From a bacterium (lineage in GTDB: Bacteria > Bdellovibrionota_C > UBA2361 > SZUA-149), in contig JAUIMJ010000003.1 in NCBI GenBank assembly GCA_030433295.1, forward strand, positions 1 to 51,118: a stretch of 51,118 nt of DNA. The letters run 5' to 3'. Positions within the stretch are counted from its first letter, which is position 1. Each line of letters begins with the position of its first letter. The notes below the pieces were generated by a model that was not told the DNA's origin, searched no databases, and saw nothing but the letters and a program-made list of their open reading frames with translations. Both the position numbers and the translations under genes were made by a program. Positions 34,909 to 44,244 of the stretch are shown piece by piece.

Positions 34909-36255
34909 ATGCAGGAAAGATCAACAATCCTTGTCGTGGATGACGAAGAGCAGATGCGCTCGGCCATGGAGGCGGTGCTGGCCCGTATGGGACACTCTGT
35001 GATCAAAGCGGTAAACGGCAGTGATGCTCTGGAGAAGCTTGAGCAGAGCAAAGTAGACGTCGTTATCTCGGATATGAAAATGCCCGTGATGACCGGGGGG
35101 GAGCTGCTTGCTCAGATAAAAGAGAATCATCCAGGTATTCCTACGGTGATGATTACGGCGTACGGAACGATTGAACAGGCTGTCGAAGTGATGAAAGACG
35201 GTGCCTTTGATTTTGTTACCAAGCCCTTCTCCGCCGAAGATCTCGAGGGAGTGATTTCGCGAGCGACATCCAAGGGGAGAAAAATTCCGACCAAAAAAGC
35301 CTCGTCGATCAGTCAGGACGCGGTTGCGATTGTGACCGGAGATCCGACCTTCAAGCGAGTTCTGGAGATTGCGGTAAGTGTTGCAAGCAGCTCTGCCAGC
35401 GTGCTGGTTCAGGGAGAGTCTGGGACCGGTAAAGAACTCATTGCCCGTCTCTTGCATACCAGCGGCAAGCAGGACAACGAACCTTTTGTGGCCGTCAACT
35501 GCGCTGCGCTGCCCGAGAATCTGCTGGAAAGCGAGCTGTTTGGGCATGAGAAGGGAGCATTTACGGGTGCGACGGCTACCAAAATCGGAAAGTTCGAGCA
35601 GGCCAACGGTGGTACCATACTCCTCGATGAGATTTCCGAGATGGAATTGCCCCTGCAGGCGAAGCTTCTGCGTGTCCTGCAGGAAAGAGAGGTGGATCGT
35701 ATTGGTGGTACAAAACCAATTCCCGTCGATGTGCGAGTTGTCGCTACGACGAACAGAGACATTCGTCAGACCGTAGCGAAGGGCGATTTTAGAGAAGATC
35801 TCTACTATCGACTTAATGTAATTCCGTTGTATGTCCCGTCTCTGCGTGAGCGAAAGGGCGATATTAAGCTTCTCCTGGAGTATTTCATCCGTCGCTTCTC
35901 AAACGGTGCCGCGAAGAAAATCACTGATGCTCAGTTGAAGAAGCTGGAGGACTACGCATGGCCCGGAAATGTGCGGGAATTGCAGAATGCCTGTCAGCGG
36001 GCCGTCTTGCTGGCGCAGGATGGCGACCTGCAAGCCGAGCATTTTCTGCTCGGGGCTATTGATTCCACTCAGGAGTCTGAGGGTGACGATTCTCTGCGCC
36101 TGCGCTCGGGATTGAGCGTCGCTGAGGCAGAGAAGAGATTGATTCTCGAGACCCTGCGAGTCACGAACAATAATAAAACGAAAGCGGCGGAGTTGCTGGG
36201 GATAAGTATCAGGACCCTGCGTAACAAACTGCACGAGTATGATGCCCCGCGCTAG
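34909..36255 (+). CDS. NtrC-family response regulator of the flagellar regulon (FlgR/FleR-like)
   Basis: 448 residues in three domains. The receiver (phospho-acceptor in VVISDMKMP, about D55; Lys in FVTKPF) is followed by an AAA+ sigma-54 activator domain (GESGTGKE, GAFTGA, GGTILLDEISEME) and a Fis-type HTH (NNNKTKAAELLGISIRTLRNKLHEY). It should activate the sigma-54 promoters found before flgB and fliK. The ORF track begins 32 codons early inside the palindromic repeat; the true start is ATG 34909 (MQERSTILVVDDEEQ), preceded by GAGAGG. It stands as the last gene of the regulatory operon, with the flgB promoter 62 nt after its stop. Confidence 0.94.
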   Translation: MQERSTILVVDDEEQMRSAMEAVLARMGHSVIKAVNGSDALEKLEQSKVDVVISDMKMPVMTGGELLAQIKENHPGIPTVMITAYGTIEQAVEVMKDGAFDFVTKPFSAEDLEGVISRATSKGRKIPTKKASSISQDAVAIVTGDPTFKRVLEIAVSVASSSASVLVQGESGTGKELIARLLHTSGKQDNEPFVAVNCAALPENLLESELFGHEKGAFTGATATKIGKFEQANGGTILLDEISEMELPLQAKLLRVLQEREVDRIGGTKPIPVDVRVVATTNRDIRQTVAKGDFREDLYYRLNVIPLYVPSLRERKGDIKLLLEYFIRRFSNGAAKKITDAQLKKLEDYAWPGNVRELQNACQRAVLLAQDGDLQAEHFLLGAIDSTQESEGDDSLRLRSGLSVAEAEKRLILETLRVTNNNKTKAAELLGISIRTLRNKLHEYDAPR

Positions 36256-36316
36256 TACGTCGTGATGTCCTGGGGTGAAATTGGTGTGGTTATCTTGACG
36301 TAGTCATGCTGGTTTT

Positions 36317-36334
36317 TTGGCCCCTCGGCTGCTT
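36317..36334 (+). promoter_or_regulatory. Sigma-54 promoter upstream of flgB
   Basis: TTGGCCCCTCGGCTGCTT has the GG-N10-GC core and about 8 of 10 consensus positions of TGGCAC-N5-TTGC. It lies about 150 nt upstream of flgB. A hairpin GGGCA-N7-TGCCC (36382-36398) lies in the leader. Confidence 0.6.
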
Positions 36335-36480
36335 GGGGAAAAAATATAGCGTCGTTCTGGTGGCTTACGGAGTTATGTGTCGGGCATAGAACTTGCCCAA
36401 AAGAAGAATAGAGCATTGTGCTCAGATTTGGATGAACTCTGAATCGCTACTATTTGAAGCATTAAACATAGTGTGTTCGC

Positions 36481-36879
36481 ATGAAACTATTCGATAAAAC
36501 ATTTGACGCAATCGAGAAGAAGCTCGATTTGACGTTACAGCGACATAGCGTGCTCTCCAGTAACGTAGCAAACGCTGACACTCCCAATTACACGGCTCGA
36601 GAGTTGAATTTCGCCGGTGAGCTGCGCAAAGCCCTGGGCGATGCGCCGGAGAACGTAACAAAGACGCACCCTCAGCACATGGACATTTCGTCGTCCACCG
36701 GTTCACATATTGTCCTCGATCACAGTGGAGCGCGTGGCGCTGATGGAAATAACGTCGACCTCGATATTGCCATGGGGAAATTGTCCTCAAACGCGGCCAA
36801 GTATCGTGGTGCAGCTGAATTGCTCTCAATGAAAGTAAGAATTCTGCGTATGGCTGCACGCGGACGAGGAGGAATCTAG
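36481..36879 (+). CDS. flgB: Flagellar basal-body rod protein FlgB
   Basis: 132 residues. Proximal rod subunit, secreted by the flagellar type III apparatus into the periplasm. The N-terminal rod signature is clear: LQRHSVLSSNVANADTPNYTARELNF. The C-terminus ends in a coiled-coil segment (YRGAAELLSMKVRILRMAAR) that pairs with the N-terminus in rod assembly. No strong ribosome site precedes the ATG. It is followed after 2 nt by flgC, the usual order. First gene of the basal-body operon behind a sigma-54 promoter. Confidence 0.96.
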   Translation: MKLFDKTFDAIEKKLDLTLQRHSVLSSNVANADTPNYTARELNFAGELRKALGDAPENVTKTHPQHMDISSSTGSHIVLDHSGARGADGNNVDLDIAMGKLSSNAAKYRGAAELLSMKVRILRMAARGRGGI

Positions 36880-36881
36880 GT

Positions 36882-37319
36882 ATGTTCGATAAAATATTTA
36901 ATATCGCTTCCAGCGCGATGAGCGCAAATCGTCTCCGTATCAATACGGTCGCAAGTAACATCGCCAATGCTCAGACCACGCGGACCGAAGAAGGTGGCCC
37001 GTACAAGCGTAAAGACGTGGTCATGGCGGCGACCGACATGAAAGTAGAAGGATTTAATCACGCGCTCGACAGAGCGACATTGAAGGGAGTGGCGGTAGCA
37101 GGAGTATTGGAAGACCAGAGTGAGCCACAGAAGGTATATGACCCTGGTCATCCGGATGCTGACCCCAATACCGGGATCGTCAATCTGCCAAACATCAATG
37201 TGGTTACCGAGATGGTCAATATGATCAGTGCAAGTAATTCGTATAAAGCAGCCGCAGAGATAGCCAGTGTCACCAAGGAAATGTCACAGGCACTGCGACA
37301 GCTCGCATCGAGATTCTAA
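36882..37319 (+). CDS. flgC: Flagellar basal-body rod protein FlgC
   Basis: 145 residues. Proximal rod subunit. The N-terminus has the rod motif ASSAMSANRLRINTVASNIANAQTT, the middle has YDPGHPDADPNTG with the proline-rich segment usual for FlgC, and the C-terminal helix is NMISASNSYKAAAEIASVTKEM. It starts 2 nt after flgB, and fliE follows after 30 nt. Length and neighbours are normal. Confidence 0.97.
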   Translation: MFDKIFNIASSAMSANRLRINTVASNIANAQTTRTEEGGPYKRKDVVMAATDMKVEGFNHALDRATLKGVAVAGVLEDQSEPQKVYDPGHPDADPNTGIVNLPNINVVTEMVNMISASNSYKAAAEIASVTKEMSQALRQLASRF

Positions 37320-37349
37320 TCGGCTCTAAAGCCCAGATAGGGAAAAACT

Positions 37350-37685
37350 ATGTCTTCTATTGGTTCAATACAGGTATCAGAGCAGCTTCGGATGCTCCGC
37401 GAAGGAGTTACCGCGGAGAAGCCCAAATCTGATATTAAGAATGTGGGTGCAGAGTCCGGAACGGTTTCCTTCGGGGAGTTCCTGTCTGACCACATTCGCG
37501 CGGCAAATGAGAGCGGTCTCGAATCTGAGCGCGCTCTGCAGAAAGCAGCCATGGGTGAGGAGATGAATCCGCATGCGACCCTGATTGCCATGCAGAAGGC
37601 GAGCATCTCACTTACGCTTATGATGGGTATCAAGGAACGGCTTGAGAGAGCCTACCAGGAAATAATACGAACTCCGTTGGGATAG
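37350..37685 (+). CDS. fliE: Flagellar hook-basal body protein FliE
   Basis: 111 residues. FliE joins the MS ring to the rod and is among the first exported proteins. The C-terminal region NPHATLIAMQKASISLTLMMGIKERLERAYQEIIR matches the family (conserved M-x-x-A-x-x-S-L and rod-joining helix). The N-terminus is variable as usual. Position between flgC and fliF supports the call. Confidence 0.94.
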   Translation: MSSIGSIQVSEQLRMLREGVTAEKPKSDIKNVGAESGTVSFGEFLSDHIRAANESGLESERALQKAAMGEEMNPHATLIAMQKASISLTLMMGIKERLERAYQEIIRTPLG

Positions 37686-37757
37686 GATCGGCTGTGCGGT
37701 CTCTGACCGTGTAGCTACGAAATCGGTTTTTAAACGCACAGGTTGTGGTACGGGACT

Positions 37758-39410
37758 ATGAAGCTAGATATAGCCGCAGTTTTTGAGCAAATACTTTCCT
37801 TCTATACAAAACTTCCATTGGCGCAGAAGGTGGCACTTCCGCTTTTGGTGGTGGGTAGTATGGGAGTAATTGTCTTTATTTCGAACTGGGCCACGCAGCC
37901 TGACTTTCGCGTTCTCTACTCCAACCTGGAAGAGGCTGATGCGGCCGGGGTTGTCGAAATCCTCAAAGACAAGAAAATCAACTACAAGATACGTAACGAC
38001 GGAAAGACCATTGAAATCTCTCCGGCCGATATCGTGCACGAACTCCGACTTGAGCTTGCCAGCATGGGTGTCCCCAAGGGAGGCAATGTCGGTTTTGAGT
38101 TGTTCAATGAACCAAAGCTCGGACAGTCCACCTTCAGCGAGCAGATAAACTACATACGATCACTTCAGGGTGAACTGGAGAGAACCATTGCCACCATCGA
38201 CGCGGTTAAGGCGGTGCGCGTCCATGTCACCAAGCCAAAGCCCTCGGTATTTGCAAAGAGAAACACGCCGCCAACCGCTTCAGTATTACTGAGAATTAAA
38301 GCCGGTCGAGAGCTCGACAGGGGGCAGGTAGTAGGTGTTGCAAACCTGGTCGCCGGGAGTGTTGAGGGGCTTACCGTCGAGAACGTCAATATTCTCGATC
38401 AGAACGGAAAGCTGCTGAACGAGAAGCCGGGTGAGGATGATATGTCCACCGCTGATAACAAGCAGTTGGAGTATCAGCGCAAGCTCGAGCGCAGCTATGT
38501 GAAGCGGATTGAGACCATGCTGTCTGAAATCCTTGGTGCGGGGCGTGTTGTTGCCCGTGTTACCGCGGACCTTGATTTTAATCGCTTCGAGAAAGAAGAA
38601 GAGGCCTATGACCCTGCGGCAACGGTTACTCGCAGTGAGCGCACCGTTTCTGAGTCTCAGGGCCTGACGGCTCAGGGCGGGGTTCCTGGTGTCCTGTCTA
38701 ACCTCACTAATGACCCTGGCATTCTTACACCACCTGATTCTTCTGAGAATGCAAACATTCGCAGTGAGAGTGTTCGCAATTTCGAGATATCCCGAGCAGT
38801 CAGCCGTATGGTTTCGGCTCCGGGTAAGATTCAAAAGCTATCAGTAGCGGTATTGGTAGACGGGCAGTACAGTGCCCTTGCGCAGACAGGAGCTGAGGCT
38901 ACCGAAAAGCGCGTATATCAGCCGCTTTCTGCTGAGAAGCTTAAGAAGATTGAAAACCTGGTTAAGCAGGCAGTTGGCTTTGACCCGACGCGTGGCGATG
39001 AAGTCACGGTGGAGAACATGCGCTTTGCTGAGCCGGATGAGGCCCTGATCGAGGCACTTAATGCCGCCGAAACGCAGGGCTGGTATGACCTGGGACTTCG
39101 CTATGCGCTACCCGCACTGCTCATGATTATGTTCATGCTGATACTCGTTCGCCCGCTGGTAAGCTTCCTCGTGTCCCCCTCGGATTCGGAGGTCGACCTC
39201 AGTCGCTTGCTTCCTGCGGGTATTGAGGAGCTCGAGGCGGAGCTTGAAGCTGAGCGCTCTAAGCTCAGTGTCCTGCCGGAGCGCAATCAGCCAGCAGTTG
39301 ATATTGAAGAGCTCGAGCAGTTGCTTTCAGAGAACTCTCGAATGGTTAAAGAGAATCCACAGCAGGCAGCGCTTCTCATTCGCTACTGGCTGAACGACGG
39401 TAGAATCTAA
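37758..39410 (+). CDS. fliF: Flagellar MS-ring protein FliF
   Basis: 550 residues, inner membrane. A first transmembrane helix (VALPLLVVGSMGVIVFISNW) is followed by the periplasmic ring-building motifs (VLYSNLEEADAAGVVEILKDKKINYKI and GFELFNEPKLGQSTFSEQINYIRSLQGELERTI). A second transmembrane helix (YALPALLMIMFMLILV) near residue 460 leads into an acidic cytoplasmic tail that binds FliG. ATG 37758 is chosen over the TTG five codons upstream. The stop overlaps the fliG ATG (TAATG), indicating translational coupling. Confidence 0.97.
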   Translation: MKLDIAAVFEQILSFYTKLPLAQKVALPLLVVGSMGVIVFISNWATQPDFRVLYSNLEEADAAGVVEILKDKKINYKIRNDGKTIEISPADIVHELRLELASMGVPKGGNVGFELFNEPKLGQSTFSEQINYIRSLQGELERTIATIDAVKAVRVHVTKPKPSVFAKRNTPPTASVLLRIKAGRELDRGQVVGVANLVAGSVEGLTVENVNILDQNGKLLNEKPGEDDMSTADNKQLEYQRKLERSYVKRIETMLSEILGAGRVVARVTADLDFNRFEKEEEAYDPAATVTRSERTVSESQGLTAQGGVPGVLSNLTNDPGILTPPDSSENANIRSESVRNFEISRAVSRMVSAPGKIQKLSVAVLVDGQYSALAQTGAEATEKRVYQPLSAEKLKKIENLVKQAVGFDPTRGDEVTVENMRFAEPDEALIEALNAAETQGWYDLGLRYALPALLMIMFMLILVRPLVSFLVSPSDSEVDLSRLLPAGIEELEAELEAERSKLSVLPERNQPAVDIEELEQLLSENSRMVKENPQQAALLIRYWLNDGRI

Positions 39411-40417
39411 TGCCAAAATCAGATGCTAATAACGTAGTTAAGGCAGCGGTTGTCTTGATGAGCCTCGGTAAGGACCTTGCCGGGGATGTGATGAAGCACT
39501 TAACCGAGTCTGAAGTTAAGAAGCTGAGTCGCGCTTTCATGAGCGTTCACGAGGTAGGAGGGGATAGCCAGCGCGAGAGCGCTTCGGAATTCCAGACCAT
39601 GCTTCGTGCGTCCGAGACGGTTGTTGTTGATGGTAGTGAGTTTGCCAAGCAGGTAATCTCTCAGGCCTTTGGCGACGATACCGGTGAATCCCTTCTCGAG
39701 TATGTAACGGGAAGCAGGAAGGAGCCACTCTCAACGCTCATCAATGATATTCCTGCCAACATCGTCGATAACTTCATTCAGTCGGAGCATCCGCAGACAA
39801 TCGCATTTCTTCTTACAAAGATGCCCCCGGATGCCGCTGCAGAGATGCTCGGTAAAATGACCGAAGAGATGCAGACTGATGTTCTCGTGCGCGTGTCTCA
39901 GCTAGAGCATGTAAAAGGCGACGTAGTCGATGAGGTCCGTGAGGTACTGCGAACACAGCTTCGTGGTGTGAGCATGGGTGAAGAGGAAGAAGTCGGAGGT
40001 CCTAAGGCTACCGCAGATATTCTCAACTTCATCGATCGTTCAAATGAAGAGCGTATCATCACTGAGATTGAAGATATGCTGCCAGAGCTTGCCGAAGAAA
40101 TTCGCAATCTCATGTTTACTTTCGAAGATATTACGAAAATCGACGACAGAAGCATTCAGACAATTCTCAAGGAGGTTCCACGAGATCAACTCGTTCTTTC
40201 GCTTAAGACTGCCAGCGAGGATCTGCAGGATCTGCTGTTCCGCAACATTTCACAGCGTGCGGCCGAAATGCTCAGGGATGACCTTGATACCCTTGGGCCT
40301 ACCAAGTTGAAGGATGTTGAGAAAGCACAGCAGTCAATTGTTGATGTGGTTAGACGCCTCGAGGCTGAGGGGCAGATCACCATCTCCAGTGGAGCTGCTG
40401 ATGAGGTTCTCGTATAG
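39410..40417 (+). CDS. fliG: Flagellar motor switch protein FliG
   Basis: 335 residues. Rotor protein that transmits torque and switches direction, bound to FliF on the cytoplasmic side. The middle domain carries the EHPQT motif (SEHPQTIAFLLTKMPPDAAAEML) that interacts with FliM. The C-terminal domain has FEDITKIDDRSIQTILKEVPRDQLVLSLKTA with charged residues of the torque helix, and RAAEMLRDDLDTLGP. Starts by a 1-nt overlap with fliF. Confidence 0.98.
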   Translation: MPKSDANNVVKAAVVLMSLGKDLAGDVMKHLTESEVKKLSRAFMSVHEVGGDSQRESASEFQTMLRASETVVVDGSEFAKQVISQAFGDDTGESLLEYVTGSRKEPLSTLINDIPANIVDNFIQSEHPQTIAFLLTKMPPDAAAEMLGKMTEEMQTDVLVRVSQLEHVKGDVVDEVREVLRTQLRGVSMGEEEEVGGPKATADILNFIDRSNEERIITEIEDMLPELAEEIRNLMFTFEDITKIDDRSIQTILKEVPRDQLVLSLKTASEDLQDLLFRNISQRAAEMLRDDLDTLGPTKLKDVEKAQQSIVDVVRRLEAEGQITISSGAADEVLV

Positions 40418-40471
40418 ACCTCACCGCTTGTCCGGTTTGTATTGCGTATTTTGCTTTAGAGAAGGTTTGGA

Positions 40472-41353
40472 ATGGAAGAACAGGTTTCTGACAATCAGGA
40501 TGTAGAGACTACTGAGAGCACGGGAGAGGAGTTTACCGCTCCGGAGCCGGGAGCTGATCAGTACGTCTTATGTCAGAAGGACTATAAACCAACGCCTTTT
40601 GTCGGTACCACCTGGGAAATCGTCGGTGAGCAGATCGCTGAGCGCAATTTTATGAGCATGGAGCTTGAGGTCCTGCTCGATGAGCGCGCCGCCGCGGATC
40701 CCATGTTTGAATCTTTCGATACTACCGCAGCGATTTGCCAGGATACCAGCAGCTTCTTTCTTCCCGGTGGCGAGCTACCACGCCAGGCGGGAGAAGTAGA
40801 GGAGACCTTCTCACTTCAGGAAGCTCTGGAGAGTGAAGAGTTTCAGCAATTACTGCAGCAGAAGTATCAGGAAGGGCATGCTGCGGGTTTTGCGCAGGGC
40901 GTTGAGCAGGAATCAGCGAGAGTGGCAGAGCACTACGAAACTCTTTCGGCCCGCACCACGGCACTCACCGAGTCAATCAGCGGTGAGCTTCAGGGTGTTT
41001 TCGCAACGCTTGAGCGCCGGGCCTTTGAGCTGGCCATACAAATCGCAGAAAAAGTAGTTCACACCACCGTTGAACTCAAGCCGGAATACATAGTGAATGT
41101 GATTCGCAATGCGATTGGAAGCCTGAATGCAGCGAAGGCTTTGAAAATCAGGGTAAGCCATCAGGACTACGAATTCCTGGAGGTTATTGGTATGCCCCCG
41201 GAGATCAGCGAGTCTGAACTCGGCGTTCAGTATGTCGCAGATGACAGTATTTCAGGTGGCTGTATCGTCGAAACCGATTTTGGAGAGCTCAATCTCGATA
41301 TCGAAACCATGTGGAATGAAGTTAAGAAAGCATTAGAAGCAAGTGTGGGCTAG
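40472..41353 (+). CDS. fliH: Flagellar assembly protein FliH
   Basis: 293 residues. Peripheral stalk and regulator of the FliI export ATPase. The acidic N-terminal half (about 1-125) is not conserved in sequence. A Gly-rich helical repeat (YQEGHAAGFAQGVEQE) near 132-147 is the GxxxG segment typical of FliH. The C-terminus (LAIQIAEKVVHTTVELKPEYIVNVIRNAI, LKIRVSHQDYEFLEV) matches the FliH/YscL ATPase-binding domain. Its stop overlaps the fliI GTG. Confidence 0.92.
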   Translation: MEEQVSDNQDVETTESTGEEFTAPEPGADQYVLCQKDYKPTPFVGTTWEIVGEQIAERNFMSMELEVLLDERAAADPMFESFDTTAAICQDTSSFFLPGGELPRQAGEVEETFSLQEALESEEFQQLLQQKYQEGHAAGFAQGVEQESARVAEHYETLSARTTALTESISGELQGVFATLERRAFELAIQIAEKVVHTTVELKPEYIVNVIRNAIGSLNAAKALKIRVSHQDYEFLEVIGMPPEISESELGVQYVADDSISGGCIVETDFGELNLDIETMWNEVKKALEASVG

Positions 41354-42660
41354 TGGATATCTGGACCAGAGCAAATAACGCCTTATCAGCAGTAAAGCCG
41401 ATTACCGCACGCGGAATCGTTACCGATGTTACCGGCCTCATTGTCGAAGGAAACGGGCCTCCCGTGGGCCTTGGTGCGACATGCAGCATTCATCAGGGTG
41501 ACCGAGAAATTCAGGCCCAGGTCGTTGGCTTTCGCAAGGACAGAATTCTTCTCATGCCGCTGGGCGAGCTTCATGGGGTTGCTCCCGGAGCGACTATCCT
41601 TTCTCAGGGACGTGGTGAGAGTATCTCAGTTGGAGAGGGCTTGCTTGGGAGGACGATTAATCCTCTGGGTGAGCCCATTGATGGTTTGGGACCGCTTGGC
41701 GGAGGCATGGAAATGCCACTCTATGCAGCGCCGCCTTCGCCCCTTACCAGAGCACGAATCACCGAACCCTGCGATGTGGGCATAAAAGCGGTCAACTCTA
41801 TGCTGACCATTGGTCGTGGCCAGCGTGTAGCGATCATGGCCGGTTCCGGTGTGGGTAAATCGACCTTTCTGGGAATGATCGCAAAGCATGCGGCACGATC
41901 GGTTAATGTTATTGCGCTGGTTGGTGAGCGAGGGAGAGAGGTCCGTGAGTTTATCGAGCGGGATTTGGGTCCCGAGGGAATGGCCAGGAGTATTCTCGTT
42001 GTCGCAACGAGTGACAGCAGCCCGCTTATGCGAATACGAGCGGCTTTCGTAGCGACGGCTATCGCGGAGTATTTTCGCGACCAAAACGAAGATGTGATGC
42101 TCATGGTCGACTCCATTACTCGATTCTGTATGGCTCAGCGGGAAATCGGCTTAGCGGTAGGGGAGCCGCCCAGCGCGAGCGGGTATACCCCTTCGGTCTT
42201 TGCCATGTTGCCCAAACTCCTCGAGCGCGCGGGAACATCTTCTGGTGAGGGCGCGATTACCGGCTTTTATACGGTTCTTGTCGAGGGCGATGATATGAAT
42301 GAGCCGATTGCTGACGCGGTGCGTGGAATTCTTGACGGTCATATTATTCTCAGCCGCGATCTGGCAGGGCGAGGTCACTTTCCTGCAATTGATATTTTGC
42401 AGAGCATTTCCCGGGTGATGACCGAGGTCGTTGATGAGTCTGTCGTCGTGCGGGCGCAAAAAGCCCGTCAGGTTCTGGCGGATTATCGAGAGGTTGAAGA
42501 TCTTATTACCATTGGTGCGTATCAGGCCGGGCAAAATCCCAAGGCAGACTACGCAGTTGAGCGGATTGAGGGCGTATTGCGGTTTCTGAAGCAGAAGCCG
42601 GAAGAGAAGTTCACAAGTGAAGAAACCCATCGGCTTCTCCAGGAAGCCGTCGGGAACTGA
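41353..42660 (+). CDS. fliI: Flagellum-specific export ATPase FliI
   Basis: 435 residues, F1-beta-like. Hydrolyses ATP to unload export substrates at the flagellar type III gate. The P-loop is AGSGVGKSTFL (Walker A) with VMLMVDSITRF (Walker B). Further family blocks are GERGREVREFIERDLGPEG, GEPPSASGYTPSVFAMLPKLLERAG and GRGHFPAIDILQSISRVM. Starts with GTG, overlapping the fliH stop by one base (TAGTG). Confidence 0.98.
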   Translation: MDIWTRANNALSAVKPITARGIVTDVTGLIVEGNGPPVGLGATCSIHQGDREIQAQVVGFRKDRILLMPLGELHGVAPGATILSQGRGESISVGEGLLGRTINPLGEPIDGLGPLGGGMEMPLYAAPPSPLTRARITEPCDVGIKAVNSMLTIGRGQRVAIMAGSGVGKSTFLGMIAKHAARSVNVIALVGERGREVREFIERDLGPEGMARSILVVATSDSSPLMRIRAAFVATAIAEYFRDQNEDVMLMVDSITRFCMAQREIGLAVGEPPSASGYTPSVFAMLPKLLERAGTSSGEGAITGFYTVLVEGDDMNEPIADAVRGILDGHIILSRDLAGRGHFPAIDILQSISRVMTEVVDESVVVRAQKARQVLADYREVEDLITIGAYQAGQNPKADYAVERIEGVLRFLKQKPEEKFTSEETHRLLQEAVGN

Positions 42661-42676
42661 GGCATAGAGCAGTAGT

Positions 42677-43138
42677 ATGAAGAAGTTTCACTTCAGGTTG
42701 CAGGGAGTCCTTGACTACCGAATCTCCTGCAAAAAGGAGAAGGAAAGGGTGCTTGCAGCTCGCAATGCTGAACTCGCAAAAGCGGAACAGTATTTGCAAA
42801 ACATCATGAAGCGCCAGGATGAGTTCACTGAGCCGGAGGAAACGGAGATTTCCATGGCTGAGCTGGCGGTGCGAAGGCAGTATATCTGTGCCTTGCAGGA
42901 ATCCCTGATTCGCCAGCGTCAGCAGGTGCAGGAGGCAATTGAGGCAGTAGCAGAGGCACGGGAGGCCTTCGTCGCTTCGGCGATTGAAGCGGAGACGCTT
43001 GAGACGCTGAAGAAGAAAAGATTTAAAGCTTTCTCTGAGGAGCAAAAGAAGCTCGAGAGAAAGGAACTGGATACATTGACGGTTACCCGACATCGTTTCA
43101 GGAAATCGCAGGGGGGAGAACATGGAAGCAGCGATTGA
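42677..43138 (+). CDS. fliJ: Flagellar export chaperone FliJ
   Basis: 153 residues, almost entirely a charged coiled coil. FliJ is the central stalk of the export ATPase and escorts substrates. The N-terminus KKFHFRLQGVLDYR matches the FliJ start, followed by KKEKERVLAARNAELAKAEQYLQ. The call rests on this, on length and on position after fliI. Its end overlaps the next gene by 17 bp. Confidence 0.88.
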   Translation: MKKFHFRLQGVLDYRISCKKEKERVLAARNAELAKAEQYLQNIMKRQDEFTEPEETEISMAELAVRRQYICALQESLIRQRQQVQEAIEAVAEAREAFVASAIEAETLETLKKKRFKAFSEEQKKLERKELDTLTVTRHRFRKSQGGEHGSSD

Positions 43139-44198
43139 CGAGCAGGATCAGGCTTTGCTCGACTTAAAAGCGCAGATGAGCGAGGAGCAGGTCCAGGAAA
43201 TGGCCGATATGCTCAAAGCAGAGCTTGAACGAAGAGAGCAAGAGAAACGCAAAGGAAGTTCGAAGATGGCAAAAGATAAAAGTGCGATAAAGAGTTCACC
43301 GCTGAGTGGTGGTCTGGATGCTCAGGCAATGGGTGAGATGTACGGCGATCTCGAAGGTCAGGTCCGCAATCTTCGCGTTAAAAAGCTCGAAAAGCAGATT
43401 GAAGATGCAAAGCGTCAGCAGAAACGTCTGGGTGTGAAGTCAAAGAAAAAGAAATCTCCGTTCAGCAGCCGGACTGCACCGGTAGCGTCCGGCGCCACAG
43501 CGGCTCCTGATTCCATGGCTGCTGCTGCGGCAGGACATGCTGCATTGAGCGCGCCGACATTCCGCATGCCTGGTCAGAACATGATTATTTTTGCTGCCCT
43601 GCTCGGACTCGCCGCCCTGAAAATCGGCGTGAGCACGGGGAGCGTGCAGGCTGCAATACCTGATTCAGAAGACACGGTGTCGGCAATTGCGCAGGAGCCG
43701 CAAAGCAGAGCTCGCCTCGCTCAGCCGGGTGCTGTTCCCGCGGGTCTTGCCGCAGTAGAGCCCATCTCTGCTCCTCGTAGTTTCGAGAACAGCGCGGTGT
43801 CAGATGCGGAGCGGCTTGTGCTGACGCAGCTCGATCAAAGGAGAGTTGCTCTAGACAAACGAAAGGTGAGTCTCGACAGAAGGGAAGAAGAGATTGAGGC
43901 ACAGAGCGGAATTCTTGCGGAGCGACTTGCAGAGCTGCGTGCTCTGACTGAGAAGTTGGAGCGTGACCGGGATGTGCGCGATAAGCGTCAGCTTGCGAGG
44001 CTGGAACAGCTGGCAAGCGTCTACGGTTCTATGGCGCCAAAGGAAGCTGCGCCTCTTATTGCCCGACTCGATACGGGAATTGCCCTGTCTCTTCTGGAGA
44101 GAATGCCCGGTAAGCGCATGGGGCAGATACTAAGCCTGATGAATCAGGAGCGGGCGATAGAGCTGACTAAGATGCTCACTAACAGCGAGATACATTAG
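43122..44198 (+). CDS. MotE/MgtE-N-like flagellar protein with large N-terminal region
   Basis: 358 residues. The last about 90 residues (LEQLASVYGSMAPKEAAPLIARLDTGIALSLLERMPGKRMGQILSLMNQERA) match the MgtE intracellular-N/MotE fold. They are preceded by a long coiled coil (DQRRVALDKRKVSLDRREEEIEAQSGILAERLAELRALTEKLERD). MotE proteins are periplasmic chaperones of a motor protein. A single hydrophobic segment (MIIFAALLGLAALKIGV, near residue 155) would place the C-terminus in the periplasm and about 150 Lys/Glu/Ala-rich residues in the cytoplasm. Typical members are nearer 200 residues, so this N-terminal half is extra. ATG overlaps fliJ, with a GGGGGAGAA ribosome site. Confidence 0.78.
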   Translation: MEAAIDEQDQALLDLKAQMSEEQVQEMADMLKAELERREQEKRKGSSKMAKDKSAIKSSPLSGGLDAQAMGEMYGDLEGQVRNLRVKKLEKQIEDAKRQQKRLGVKSKKKKSPFSSRTAPVASGATAAPDSMAAAAAGHAALSAPTFRMPGQNMIIFAALLGLAALKIGVSTGSVQAAIPDSEDTVSAIAQEPQSRARLAQPGAVPAGLAAVEPISAPRSFENSAVSDAERLVLTQLDQRRVALDKRKVSLDRREEEIEAQSGILAERLAELRALTEKLERDRDVRDKRQLARLEQLASVYGSMAPKEAAPLIARLDTGIALSLLERMPGKRMGQILSLMNQERAIELTKMLTNSEIH

Positions 44199-44244
44199 TC
44201 CTTCCACTAATCCTTTTACTGCCTTTTACTACAATTGGGTGATT

